Shown: positions 33,561 to 42,550 of the stretch, one piece after another | Layout of the letters: every line of letters begins with the position of its first letter | Numbering within the stretch: position 1 is the first letter of the stretch | Assembly: GCF_019977295.1 (NCBI RefSeq) | Contig: NZ_AP024651.1 | Coordinates: 682,001 to 746,000 of the forward strand | DNA from: Arthrobacter sp. StoSoilB20 | GTDB taxonomy: Bacteria > Actinomycetota > Actinomycetes > Actinomycetales > Micrococcaceae | DNA length: 64,000 nucleotides | Direction of reading: 5' to 3' | Made by a program: the position numbers and the translations under genes | Notes under the pieces: generated by a model | The model's database searches: none | Seen by the model: the letters and a program-made list of their open reading frames with translations, nothing else | Told to the model about the DNA's origin: nothing

Positions 33561-36497
33561 TTGAGATCCCCCTCTTCACCCCTCGCCCGCACCGCCGCCG
33601 CCGGCGCCCTAAGCATTGGCCTCCTGGCCGGCTTGGGCCTCCCCGCCATCGCAGCGCCGGTTCCTCCCAACAGCCCCGCAGCCGCACCGGGCACGTTCAC
33701 GGAAGCCAACATCGCCGCAGACCGGACAGCTGCGAACTTCTTCTACCGGATCCCCGCCTTGACGTACCTCGGCAACAACGTGGTGCTTGCTGCCTGGGAT
33801 GGACGCCCGGGTTCTGCCGCTGACGCCCCGAACCCGAACTCGATCGTCCAGCGCCGCAGCACCGACGGAGGAAAAACCTGGGGGCCGGTGACGGTCATCG
33901 CGGCAGGTCACGTCGGCGATGCCTCCGGACCCAAGTACGGCTACAGCGATCCGTCTTATGTTTACGACTCCGAGGCGGGCAAGGTGTTCGCCTTCTTCGT
34001 CTACTCCAAGGACCAAGGATTCGGCGGCAGCCAGTTCGGCAACGACGACGCCGACCGTACTGTGATCTCTTCGGCGGTCATCGAATCCACGGACAACGGC
34101 GTGACCTGGTCCCAGCCCAGGCTCATCACCAACGTGACCAAGCCAGGGAGCAGCAAGGCCAGCCCGGCCGCGGGAGACGTCCGCTCCAACTTTGCCTCCT
34201 CCGGCGAGGGCATCCAGTTGAAGTACGGCCAGTACAAGGGCCGGCTCATCCAGCAGTACGCAGGCGACATCCGCCAGGCGGACGGCACCAACAAAATCCA
34301 GGCGTACAGCGTCTACTCCGATGACCACGGCGTTACCTGGAAGAAGGGGGCCAACGTCGGCGACCGCATGGACGAAAACAAGACAGTTGAGCTTTCCGAT
34401 GGCCGCGTACTCCTGAACTCCAGGGACAACGCCAACCAGGGTTACCGGAAGGTGGCGGTTTCCACGGACGGGGGTGCCACGTATGGTCCCGTCACGCAGG
34501 ACACTGAATTGCCGGATCCGGCCAACAATGGTGCCATAGCGCGCATGTTCCCCAACGCGCCCCAAGGCTCGGTGGATGCGAAGAAGCTTATTTTCACCAA
34601 CGCCAACTCCAAGACGGGCCGCGAAAACGTCTCGGCCCGCGTCTCCTGCGACGACGGCGCCACCTGGCCGGGTGTCCGCACCATCCGCCCGGGTTTCTCC
34701 GCCTACTCCACGGTGACCCGCTTGCAGGATGGCATGTTCGGGGTGCTCTACGAGGGCAATTACACCGACAACATGCCGTTCGCGACGTTCGACGACGCCT
34801 GGTTGAACTACGCCTGCGCACCATTGTCAGTCCCGGCCGTGTCCACTGCCCCCGGAGCTACCCGGGAGGTTCCCGTGACGGTCACCAACCAGGAAGCCAC
34901 CACGCTGACCGGTGCCACCGCCACGATTTACACCCCTGCCGGCTGGTCCGCCACCACGGTGCCGGTTCCCGCCGTAGCTCCCGGTGCTTCGGTGAGCGTG
35001 AACGTCGCCCTGACGGCACCGGCGAATGCCGGCGGTCCGCAGAACCTGAATGCAGCCTTCACGACGACGGACGGCCGGGTTTCGCAGTCCGCCTTCACCG
35101 CCACAGTGCCGGTGGCCCCGCAGGTAGGCCTCACCATCACCGGAACAGCGCCCACCCGCGACGTCGTTGCCAGCCCTTACCAAGTGGGTGAGGTCCTCAG
35201 CTACCCACTGACCGTCAAGAGCACCGCCAACGTCACAGCCAACTCCGTGCCGGTTTCCGGGACGTTCGACTCCGGTTTCCTGCCGCCGTCGGCCCCCAAC
35301 TGCCGGTATAACAACCTTGCCGCAGGGGCCTCCTACACCTGCACCACCGCCAAGCACACGATTACTGCAGCGGACATTGAGCGCGGCTACTTCGTTCCCG
35401 AAGCAAGCTTCAGCATCACGGCAAGTTCGACGCCGTCGCTCACCAGGACGGTCCCCTTTACCGGTGCCGCGGTTGCCTTGCGCGACGGTCTCTTGACGGC
35501 GGACATCAGCGGGGCGCGTGCCGACGTCGGGCGTGATCTTGCAAGCCGGCCGTACGCGGCCGGAGAGCTGGTCCCCTATACCTTCACGGTCAAGAACACG
35601 GGCCCACTGATGGAAAAAGTAGTCCCGACTGCCGGAAACTTCAGCCCCTTCGTGCCGGAAGGGCCGGGCAACTGCCGCTACAGTGCGCTGCCGGCCGGAC
35701 AAAGCTACCAGTGCACCACCCCGCGCCACACGGTGACTGCAGAGGAAGCAGCGCAGGGCTTCTTCATCCCGAAGACCACGTGGGAGGTCAGCTCGGCGGG
35801 CCAAAGCACCAAGACCATCACCGTGGATGGGGGCGAAGTGGACCTCAAGGTCCGCGAACCCAAGTTGGAAGCGACCGTCACGTCCATATGGGAAGACGCC
35901 GACGGCGACCGTTTCGCCAGCCCGGGCGATCCCGTCATCTACACCTACACCGTGGGTAACGCCGGCAACGTGGCGGTGACGGGGCTGGAGGCTCCGGATG
36001 CCGGTATTTCCGAAGCCGTGCTTGCCGCCGGATCAACGGCGACGGCCACACGCAAGCATGTGCTCACTGCTACGGACGTTTCTGCGGGCACCGTGGACAG
36101 GGCCTCGGTTACGGCAAAGGCAAGCAATGGTTCCCGTGAGGTTGCCGTGGCTGCCGAAGGTGATCCGTTGATGCTTGCTGTGCAGCCGGCGCGGCCTGAA
36201 TCCGCGCCGACGCCGGCCGTGCAGGAGCTTGGCACGCCGCCCACCGACTTGGGCACGGCCGCGAAGTACCGCACTGGCCAGAAAGTGGTGTTGCAGGGGC
36301 TTGATTACGGGAACTGGTACTACCTCTACCTGAACAAGACCGGATACCGCCTCGGCTGGGTCTTCCCGACCACGGAGGACACCCTGGAGTTCATCCTTCC
36401 CGCTGACGTGAACAACGGGCGCGACGACGTTGTGGTCCTGGACAGGGACGGTGTCCAGGTCTCCTTTGACAGGCTGCAGGTGACGCCAAAGGGCTAG
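33561..36497 (+). CDS. Secreted exo-alpha-sialidase (GH33) with C-terminal repeat domains
   Basis: 978 residues from a TTG start eight bases after aaagga. A Sec signal peptide (cleavage near AIA-AP, about 31) precedes a GH33 propeller: FYRIPALTY (Arg of the triad, about 61-69) and several Asp boxes (STDGGKTW at 100-107, STDNGVTW, SDDHGVTW, STDGGATY, SCDDGATW), with GVLYEGNY near the domain end. Then come an NPCBM-associated/NEW3-like domain (about 420-520), two long similar repeats ending GYFVPEASF and GFFIPKTTW (about 525-760), a DUF11-like segment and a C-terminal module. No LPXTG anchor is visible, so it is presumably released. Cleaves terminal sialic acids. Confidence 0.9.
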   Translation: MRSPSSPLARTAAAGALSIGLLAGLGLPAIAAPVPPNSPAAAPGTFTEANIAADRTAANFFYRIPALTYLGNNVVLAAWDGRPGSAADAPNPNSIVQRRSTDGGKTWGPVTVIAAGHVGDASGPKYGYSDPSYVYDSEAGKVFAFFVYSKDQGFGGSQFGNDDADRTVISSAVIESTDNGVTWSQPRLITNVTKPGSSKASPAAGDVRSNFASSGEGIQLKYGQYKGRLIQQYAGDIRQADGTNKIQAYSVYSDDHGVTWKKGANVGDRMDENKTVELSDGRVLLNSRDNANQGYRKVAVSTDGGATYGPVTQDTELPDPANNGAIARMFPNAPQGSVDAKKLIFTNANSKTGRENVSARVSCDDGATWPGVRTIRPGFSAYSTVTRLQDGMFGVLYEGNYTDNMPFATFDDAWLNYACAPLSVPAVSTAPGATREVPVTVTNQEATTLTGATATIYTPAGWSATTVPVPAVAPGASVSVNVALTAPANAGGPQNLNAAFTTTDGRVSQSAFTATVPVAPQVGLTITGTAPTRDVVASPYQVGEVLSYPLTVKSTANVTANSVPVSGTFDSGFLPPSAPNCRYNNLAAGASYTCTTAKHTITAADIERGYFVPEASFSITASSTPSLTRTVPFTGAAVALRDGLLTADISGARADVGRDLASRPYAAGELVPYTFTVKNTGPLMEKVVPTAGNFSPFVPEGPGNCRYSALPAGQSYQCTTPRHTVTAEEAAQGFFIPKTTWEVSSAGQSTKTITVDGGEVDLKVREPKLEATVTSIWEDADGDRFASPGDPVIYTYTVGNAGNVAVTGLEAPDAGISEAVLAAGSTATATRKHVLTATDVSAGTVDRASVTAKASNGSREVAVAAEGDPLMLAVQPARPESAPTPAVQELGTPPTDLGTAAKYRTGQKVVLQGLDYGNWYYLYLNKTGYRLGWVFPTTEDTLEFILPADVNNGRDDVVVLDRDGVQVSFDRLQVTPKG

Positions 36498-36607
36498 CAC
36501 TTTTCCGGGGGAGGACCAGGTGATTGTGACAAGACAAATTTCCCAAAATGTGCTCTATGTCATATTCGTCTCTCACTAGGTACTCTGTGACTCGGCTGGT
36601 TGCGCGG

Positions 36608-36628
36608 CTTTGACAAGAACTGTCAAAG
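36608..36628 (+). promoter_or_regulatory. Palindrome upstream of the subtilase gene
   Basis: 8-bp perfect arms CTTTGACA and TGTCAAAG with a 5-bp centre, 74 bp before the start codon. A candidate operator; the second half-site could also serve as a -35 region. Confidence 0.45.
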
Positions 36629-36701
36629 GTTCAACCAACTAAAAGTTGACAGGCCCAGGCGATGGAGCCTGGTCCTCCCTCAGTGAAAGGTGCAACCACT
36701 C

Positions 36702-39700
36702 GTGAAATCACAAGGAAAGAGCTTCGTCAGAAGCGGGGGGCTTCGAAAGGCCGCGGCACTGGCCGTGGGCTTGCCGTTGCTTCTCTCTTCAATGGCGATG
36801 CCGGCCCAGGCCGCTCCCACGCCGGAGACGCCCGGGAACGTTGCAGGCGTGGCCAAGAAGAACCTTGACCCCAGCGCCTACAAGGATGGCCGCTACATGG
36901 TTGTCCTGGCGGAGAAGCCTGCAGCAACCTACGACGGCGGAACGGCAGGCCTTGCGCCCACCAAGCCGGAAGAAGGCAAGAAGCTCGACGCCGACAGCGC
37001 CCCGGTGAAGGAATACCAGCAGCACCTGCAGACGCAGCAGCAGGAAATTGCCAGCCAGGAAAACATCACCATTGAGCGTGACTTCACCACCGCCGTCAAC
37101 GGCTTCAGTGCCAACCTCTCGGCAGACCAGGCCATCAACCTGGCCAAGGACCCCAAAGTCCTCATGGTGGCACCGGACACCCAGTATGCGCCGGACTACT
37201 CCACCACCGACTTCCTCAAGCTCAGCGGCCCCAACGGCACCTGGGCCACCCAGTACGGTGGCCAGGACAACGCCGGCAAGGGAACCGTTGTTGGTGTGAT
37301 CGACACCGGCTACACCCCCTCCAACCCCTTCTTCGCCGGTGAGCCTGTAGGCCCACTGGTGGGCAATCCGCAGGTCGGCGTGCCCTACCGCGCCGCCGAC
37401 GGCAAGATCGCCATGCTCAAGGCCGACGGCGACACCTTCATCGGTGAATGCCAGCCCGGCAAGGATACCGGTGCCGACTACGATGGCAGCGCCTGCAACT
37501 CCAAGGTCCTCAGCACCCACTACTTCGCAGACGCCTTCCTCGAAACCGTCGCCCCGGAAAACCGCGCTCCCGAGGAAGTTATTTCCCCCGTGGACGTGGA
37601 CAGCCACGGCACCCACACCGCCAGCACCGCGGCCGGCAACGGCAACGTGGACGCCGTAGTGGACGGTCGCAGCTTCGGGACCACCAGCGGGATCGCACCC
37701 GCCGCCAAGCTCTCCATCTACAAGGTCTGCTGGGAAGACACCGATCCTGCTACGGGCGGTTGCTACGGCTCCGCCTCGGTGGACGCGATCGAGCAAGCCA
37801 TCCTGGACGGTGTGGACGTCCTGAACTACTCCATCTCCGGTTCCACCACGAGCACCACCGACCCCGTCTCGCTGGCCTTCCTCTCCGCAGCGTCCGCAGG
37901 CATCTTCGTGGCTACCTCTGCCGGCAACTCCGGCCCGACCGCAAGCACCGTCAACCACGGAGCCCCGTGGCTGACAACGGTTGCGGCGACCTCGTTCTCG
38001 CAGGAGCTCCAGGGCACCGTTGAGTTCTCCGATGGCAGCAAATTCCGCGGAGCGTCCATCATGAACCGTGAGGTGAGTGGGGCCGGCGTCGTGCTGTCCA
38101 CCAACGCTGCAAGCGGTGAAGGAAACGCGGCACTGTGCGCCCCGGGTTCGTTGGACCCGGCCAAGGTAGCCGGCAAGGTTGTTGTCTGCGACCGTGGCGT
38201 GGTTGACCGCACCGCCAAGAGTGCTGAGGTCCTGCGCGGCGGTGGCGTCGGCATGATCCTGGTCAACCTCACCGATTCGTCGCTGGACACGGACAAGCAC
38301 GTCATCCCCACGGTCCACGTGAACCCGCCGGCAACGCAGACCATCAAGGACAAGGTCACGGCCAACCCGGCCATCACCGTTTCCCTGCTGAACCGCGACA
38401 CTACTGGCCTGCCTGCCGAAGCGCAGCCGCAGATCGCCGGCTTCTCTTCCCGTGGCCCGCTGCTGGCCACCGATTCGGACCTGTTGAAGCCTGATGTGTC
38501 CGCTCCGGGCGTCGCAATCCTCGCCGGTGTTTCGCCGATCGGAACCGGTGGAGACAACTTCGGCTTCCTGTCCGGAACATCCATGGCTTCACCGCACGTC
38601 GCCGGTTTCGGCGCGCTGATCCTGGGCAAGAACCCGAAGTGGTCCCCGGCCACGGTGAAGTCCGCCATGATGACCACCGCCGGACCGGTCAAGCTGGCCA
38701 ACGGTTCAGTCAACAAGGACGTCTTCGCCACAGGTGCCGGTCAGGTTGATCCGGCCAAGGTCCTCTCACCGGGCCTCGTCTATGACGCCACCACCGAGGA
38801 CTACCTGAAGTTCATCCAGGGCACGGGCATGGACCTGGGCATGGAAGGGCTCGGCACCACGGCGCCGCGCGACATGAACGTTCCTTCGTTCGCCCTGGGC
38901 AACCTCGCAGGCAAGATTGAGGTCACCCGTACGGTCACAGCCCTGACTCCGGGCCTCTACCGGGCCACGGCCAACGTACCCGGCGTCAACGTCAAGGTCA
39001 CCCCCTCCGTCCTGAACTTTGGGGCAGCAGGAGAAAAGAAGACCTTCAAGGTCCAGTTCGAAAACAACAGTGCAGTCCTGGGCAAGTTCGCCATGGGTTC
39101 ACTGAGCTGGCAAGGTGCCAACAAGACCGTGACCTCGCCGATCGCCGTCCGGCCGCAGTCCGTCATTGCGGACAAGGCCCTGGCCTTCACCGGAACGGGT
39201 CCCAACGGCTCCGCTGCCATCAACATCACCTCCGGCACCAACCTGCCGGTCGGCGTCACCGTTGATGGCCTGTCCAAGGCCGATTCCTCGGCTGTCGAGC
39301 TGGTTCCCGGCCCGTTCGCTGGTGAAACCAACGCATCGAACTACGTCAAGAAGGTGACAGTTGGCGAGGGCAGTGCCCTGGCCAAGTTCTCGGTCATCTC
39401 CTCCAACGATGCCGCGGACTTCGACATGCTGGTGCTCACGCCTTCCGGCCAGCAGCTGCCGGCAGCCACGGCATCGGCCAGTGAAACGCTGTCCGTTCCC
39501 AACCCTGCAGCAGGGGATTACTACATCTTCGCCAACCTCTATGCGAGCCCCAACAACCAGGCCACCAAGGCCACCGTTGATGCCGCAGTCCTCGGCGCCA
39601 ACCAGGGCAACGCCACCGTGACGCCGAATCCGATCCGCCTCGCCAACGGCAAGACGGGCCAGATCTCGCTGAACTGGAAGAACCTGGAGCCCGGTTCCTA

Positions 39701-39878
39701 CATCGGCCGCCTCACCTTCGCCGGTACCAGCGAGCCGAGCTTCGTCACCGTCCTGGTCAACCCGGGCGGGGCCGTAGTGGTTCCGGATGAGGAAGACCCG
39801 AAGAAGGACAAGAAGGACAAAAAGAACAACGGCAAGATCCGTGGTGACGAGCCGGCACAGAGCAACAACGCCGGATAG
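36702..39878 (+). CDS. Secreted subtilisin-like serine protease (S8) with PA domain
   Basis: 1058 residues from the GTG at 36702 (12 nt after aaagg); a GTG at 36690 overlaps that site. Signal peptide ends near AQA-AP. An I9-like propeptide (about 55-145, containing YMVVLAEKPAATY) precedes the S8 domain with Asp in VGVIDTGYTP (about 201), His in DSHGTHTASTAAGN (about 302) and Ser in GTSMASPHVAGFG (about 626). A protease-associated domain is inserted between His and Ser (about 430-560). After the catalytic part come an Fn3-like domain, a PPC-like beta domain and a Lys-rich tail with no sortase motif. All catalytic residues are present. Two SSI-type inhibitor genes lie just downstream on the opposite strand. 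Confidence 0.93.
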   Translation: MKSQGKSFVRSGGLRKAAALAVGLPLLLSSMAMPAQAAPTPETPGNVAGVAKKNLDPSAYKDGRYMVVLAEKPAATYDGGTAGLAPTKPEEGKKLDADSAPVKEYQQHLQTQQQEIASQENITIERDFTTAVNGFSANLSADQAINLAKDPKVLMVAPDTQYAPDYSTTDFLKLSGPNGTWATQYGGQDNAGKGTVVGVIDTGYTPSNPFFAGEPVGPLVGNPQVGVPYRAADGKIAMLKADGDTFIGECQPGKDTGADYDGSACNSKVLSTHYFADAFLETVAPENRAPEEVISPVDVDSHGTHTASTAAGNGNVDAVVDGRSFGTTSGIAPAAKLSIYKVCWEDTDPATGGCYGSASVDAIEQAILDGVDVLNYSISGSTTSTTDPVSLAFLSAASAGIFVATSAGNSGPTASTVNHGAPWLTTVAATSFSQELQGTVEFSDGSKFRGASIMNREVSGAGVVLSTNAASGEGNAALCAPGSLDPAKVAGKVVVCDRGVVDRTAKSAEVLRGGGVGMILVNLTDSSLDTDKHVIPTVHVNPPATQTIKDKVTANPAITVSLLNRDTTGLPAEAQPQIAGFSSRGPLLATDSDLLKPDVSAPGVAILAGVSPIGTGGDNFGFLSGTSMASPHVAGFGALILGKNPKWSPATVKSAMMTTAGPVKLANGSVNKDVFATGAGQVDPAKVLSPGLVYDATTEDYLKFIQGTGMDLGMEGLGTTAPRDMNVPSFALGNLAGKIEVTRTVTALTPGLYRATANVPGVNVKVTPSVLNFGAAGEKKTFKVQFENNSAVLGKFAMGSLSWQGANKTVTSPIAVRPQSVIADKALAFTGTGPNGSAAINITSGTNLPVGVTVDGLSKADSSAVELVPGPFAGETNASNYVKKVTVGEGSALAKFSVISSNDAADFDMLVLTPSGQQLPAATASASETLSVPNPAAGDYYIFANLYASPNNQATKATVDAAVLGANQGNATVTPNPIRLANGKTGQISLNWKNLEPGSYIGRLTFAGTSEPSFVTVLVNPGGAVVVPDEEDPKKDKKDKKNNGKIRGDEPAQSNNAG

Positions 39879-39910
39879 TGTTCGCTTGATCCAGTAACTG
39901 ATGCCTTAAA

Positions 39911-39945
39911 AACAGTGGCCGGTGGGATTCCCGCCGGCCACTGTT
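39911..39945. terminator. Hairpin between the subtilase and the SSI-like gene
   Basis: Perfect 12-bp stem AACAGTGGCCGG and CCGGCCACTGTT with an 11-nt loop, between convergent genes. On the minus strand it is followed by tttttaaggc, a good U-tract. Confidence 0.8.
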
Positions 39946-39952
39946 GCGTGTA

Positions 39953-40354
39953 TCAGATGTTGCCTGTGGAGCCTCCGGTGTTCCCCAGCAGGGACGCCAG
40001 GGCCTTCCAGCGTGCGATCTCGCAGCCGTCCGTGCGGCTGAAATGGCTCTTGACTTTGCGCCCGCGGAACCAGCCCGTCACCACCGCTACCTGCGGGCCG
40101 CCATACTGCTGGGTGCAGATCCGGTCCGGGCGGGGCTCGGGAAAGAAGACTTCCTCACCGAATTGCTCGACAGCGGCCAGCGCCGCGGCTGCGTCCGGCA
40201 AGTTTGAGTCCAGGGAGTCAGGGTCCGGTGACAGGACGCCGGCGGCGGACCGAAGGCGGAACTCGCGTGGTTCAGCGCCAGGTGCCTCCGTCAGCGTGAC
40301 GGTGAGGTCGACGTCGTACTCGCTGTTGGGTGACTCGCTCGTGGGGGAAACCAT
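39953..40354 (-). CDS. SSI-like protein without signal peptide
   Basis: 133 residues. The C-terminal half (CTQQYGGPQVAVVTG, then HFSRTDGCEIARW) closely matches the Streptomyces subtilisin inhibitor (SSI) fold and the lipoprotein at 41309-41842. The second disulfide pair is kept; the first pair is replaced (FRLRS and a run of Ala), and the N-terminus has no signal sequence. It may therefore be cytoplasmic, and inhibitory activity is doubtful. A gaaagg site lies upstream, and it follows the gene at 40384 by 29 bp. Confidence 0.72.
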   Translation of the reverse strand: MVSPTSESPNSEYDVDLTVTLTEAPGAEPREFRLRSAAGVLSPDPDSLDSNLPDAAAALAAVEQFGEEVFFPEPRPDRICTQQYGGPQVAVVTGWFRGRKVKSHFSRTDGCEIARWKALASLLGNTGGSTGNI

Positions 40355-40383
40355 GGTGACCTTTCGCTGGTGGCGTCGGGTGC

Positions 40384-41322
40384 TCAGGCGGCCAATCCGG
40401 CCAGCTCGGTGAGGAGCGGATCTACTGCCTGCAGCACGCGGGCCCGCAGCTCCTGGGATTCGGCCGCGAAAGCCCGCTGGTATTCAACGTACTCGGCCTT
40501 GCCCTGCGGTGTCTCGATCCTGATGGGCGGGTAGCCCCATTCTTCGAGATCGTACGGCGAGGCCTTCATATCCATGGCGCGGATCCGCCACGAGAGCTCA
40601 AAGCAGTCCATCACCAGCTCGCTGGGCAGCGCAGGGGTCAGCTTGTAGGCCCACTTGTAGAGGTCCATGTTGGCATGCAGGCAGCCCGGCTGCTCCATGG
40701 TCCGTTGGTTTTCGCGCGTGGGGGTGAGCTCATTCAGTGGCGTAGCGTCCGGCGTGTAGAAGCGGAACGCGTCAAAGTGCGAGCACCGGATACGGTTCTC
40801 TTCCACCACGGTATCCGTGCCCTCACCACCAAGCCGCAGCTTCAGGTATTCATGGCGGAGTTCGAACTTCTCCTGCCGGTACACCATGGCCCACTCGTGC
40901 AGGCCGAAGCAGCCAAACTGGGCTGGACGCTTCGCCGTGCCCGCAAGGATGATTCCCGCGAAGCGGACAGCTTCGGCGCGGTCGGCCAGGAAGCTGCCGC
41001 GATCAAAGGTGACCGCCGGTGTTCCTGCCGGCAGCCCGTGCTCGGCGAGTTCGGTGTCGTCGAGCGTTCGATAAAACTTCCAGGTGGCGCGCTCAAGGGC
41101 CCGCGGACCGCTGAGGACGGTACCGTCGCCGGGATGCCAGCGCAGCAACTGTCCCGGTTTCTGGGTGTAGTAGGTGAACAGGAAGTCCTCAACGGGGTGC
41201 TTTTTGCCGGCCGAACGCCTCGCCAGGTAGGGGTCCGCGTAGCGCGCCACCCGGGCGTGATGGGCTGCCTCCAGCCCGAGCCATTGCTCCTGGGGGAGGT
41301 GTCGCAGCCTAGAGGCCGCCAT
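40384..41322 (-). CDS. Conserved protein often annotated as 3-methyladenine DNA glycosylase
   Basis: 312 residues from the ATG at 41322; the frame extends upstream but that would overlap the neighbour heavily. The sequence (HPVEDFLFTYYTQKPGQLLRWHPG, FGCFGLHEWAMVY, CLHANMDLYKWAYKL) is typical of a well-conserved actinobacterial family that databases often label 3-methyladenine DNA glycosylase. I see no helix-hairpin-helix or glycosylase motif, so that label is questionable. It overlaps the SSI lipoprotein gene by 14 bp and is followed by the second SSI-like gene. Confidence 0.7.
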   Translation of the reverse strand: MAASRLRHLPQEQWLGLEAAHHARVARYADPYLARRSAGKKHPVEDFLFTYYTQKPGQLLRWHPGDGTVLSGPRALERATWKFYRTLDDTELAEHGLPAGTPAVTFDRGSFLADRAEAVRFAGIILAGTAKRPAQFGCFGLHEWAMVYRQEKFELRHEYLKLRLGGEGTDTVVEENRIRCSHFDAFRFYTPDATPLNELTPTRENQRTMEQPGCLHANMDLYKWAYKLTPALPSELVMDCFELSWRIRAMDMKASPYDLEEWGYPPIRIETPQGKAEYVEYQRAFAAESQELRARVLQAVDPLLTELAGLAA

Positions 41323-41842
41323 CTGATCCGAGGACACTCTTCGCGGCGTCCCACAGCGCGATCTGGCAGCCGTCGGTGCGGTTGAAGGCCGCTGTGACTT
41401 CCTTGCCATCCACTGCGCCGGTCACCTTGGCCGTGGCCGGGCCACCGTACTGCATGGTGCAGGCCTGATCCGTTTTGGTGGGGGCGGGGCCGAGGATGGC
41501 CGGGCTGTTCTTGATGGTAGTGCAGGCGTCTGCGGCCGACGGGTGGTTGCTTTCAGCGGCCGGTACGCCGTCCTTGCAGACGAGCGTGAACGTCTGCGGC
41601 GCAGCTTCCGTGGACTCGACCAGGGTGATGGAAAGTTCGGCGTTGCCGGCTCCCGGTGCTGCCGTTGCGCTACTGGACGGGGTGGCGCTTGGGGTGGCGC
41701 TTTGGGTCGCGCTTGAAGGGGCGGACGACGACGGCGCTTGGCTTGCGCTGCTGGTGGAACCAGGCGTGGGGGAACCGGAGCATGCGGCCAGGCCGGCGAC
41801 GGCCAGGACTGCCAACAGGGGCCGAACAAATCGCATGCGCAT
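41309..41842 (-). CDS. SSI-like (subtilisin inhibitor family) lipoprotein
   Basis: 177 residues. Lipoprotein signal with lipobox LAAC (about 18-21), then about 45 Ser/Thr/Ala/Pro-rich residues as a spacer, then an SSI-type domain: LSITLVES, FTLVCKDG, a Cys at about 107 (the first pair), CTMQYGGPATAKVTGAVDG and FNRTDGCQIALWD (the second pair). Both disulfides of the family are possible. It would sit on the outer face of the membrane and could inhibit a subtilisin-like protease such as the S8 enzyme encoded next door. Confidence 0.78.
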   Translation of the reverse strand: MRMRFVRPLLAVLAVAGLAACSGSPTPGSTSSASQAPSSSAPSSATQSATPSATPSSSATAAPGAGNAELSITLVESTEAAPQTFTLVCKDGVPAAESNHPSAADACTTIKNSPAILGPAPTKTDQACTMQYGGPATAKVTGAVDGKEVTAAFNRTDGCQIALWDAAKSVLGSDGGL

Positions 41843-41962
41843 GGAATCTCCTAGGTTGCGTCCATTTTACGGGGCTCTTGTGATGCCCGCGTCTGTGTTC
41901 GCTTCAAGAAGACCACCGGCGCGGGGTGCTTGGCTAGGGGCCACGCGGGCGGCCTGCCGCCG

Positions 41963-42430
41963 TCAGGGTCGGTCGTGCCGCTGGGTTGCCGCGATCAGGC
42001 CCGTCATGGCTTGGTGCAGTTCGGCCACTTCCGCCCTGCTGAGCTGCAGGCGCTCGCGGATTTCACCCGGCACAGCGGTTGCTTGTCCCCGGAGGGCGGC
42101 GCCCTTTTCCGTCAGGGTGATGGCCAGGGCGCGTTCGTTCCCCGGAACGCGCTCACGGGTGATGAGCCCGCCTTCCTCCAGGCGTTTGAGCAGCGGGGAG
42201 AGCGTTGCGGGCTCGTGGAGGAGGCTGTCGCTGATGTCCTTCAACGTCCGGGGGCTGCGCTCCCACAGGGCCAGCATCACCAAGTACTGGGGGTGCGTGA
42301 GGCCAAGCCGTTCCAGCACGGGCTTATAGACCCCCACCACGCTGCGGGACGCCACAGTCAGGGCGAAGCACAGTTGGCGCTCCAGCAGGAGGTCGTCTGT
42401 TTCCTGGATGGTCTCGTCTACGGCCGTCAC
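41963..42430 (-). CDS. MarR family regulator, OhrR-like
   Basis: 155 residues from a GTG start with aggagg five bases upstream. The N-terminal LERQLCFALTVASRSVV carries the peroxide-sensing Cys (about 21) in the LCFAL context characteristic of OhrR. The winged helix follows (LTHPQYLVMLALWE, LKDISDSLLHEPATLSPLLKRLE). OhrR represses the organic hydroperoxide reductase gene ohr until oxidised. No ohr gene is adjacent; a small unknown gene is divergent, with a palindrome between. Confidence 0.88.
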   Translation of the reverse strand: MTAVDETIQETDDLLLERQLCFALTVASRSVVGVYKPVLERLGLTHPQYLVMLALWERSPRTLKDISDSLLHEPATLSPLLKRLEEGGLITRERVPGNERALAITLTEKGAALRGQATAVPGEIRERLQLSRAEVAELHQAMTGLIAATQRHDRP

Positions 42431-42478
42431 GGCTGCCTCCTGTTTTGCGGACCCATCAGCTTACGCCGAACGATTGCT

Positions 42479-42511
42479 TGATTAGTTAGTGTACTAATCA
42501 TTAGCGTACTA
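42479..42511. promoter_or_regulatory. Candidate OhrR/MarR operator
   Basis: TGATTAGT (42479-42486) and ACTAATCA (42493-42500) form a perfect 8-bp-arm palindrome. The 11-mer TTAG(T/C)GTACTA occurs at 42486 and again at 42501. The site lies between the regulator and the divergent gene at 42551, so both could be controlled. Confidence 0.6.
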
Positions 42512-42550
42512 TGGACTCATTGAACCCGTCTAAAAAGGAGTCGATCTTAA

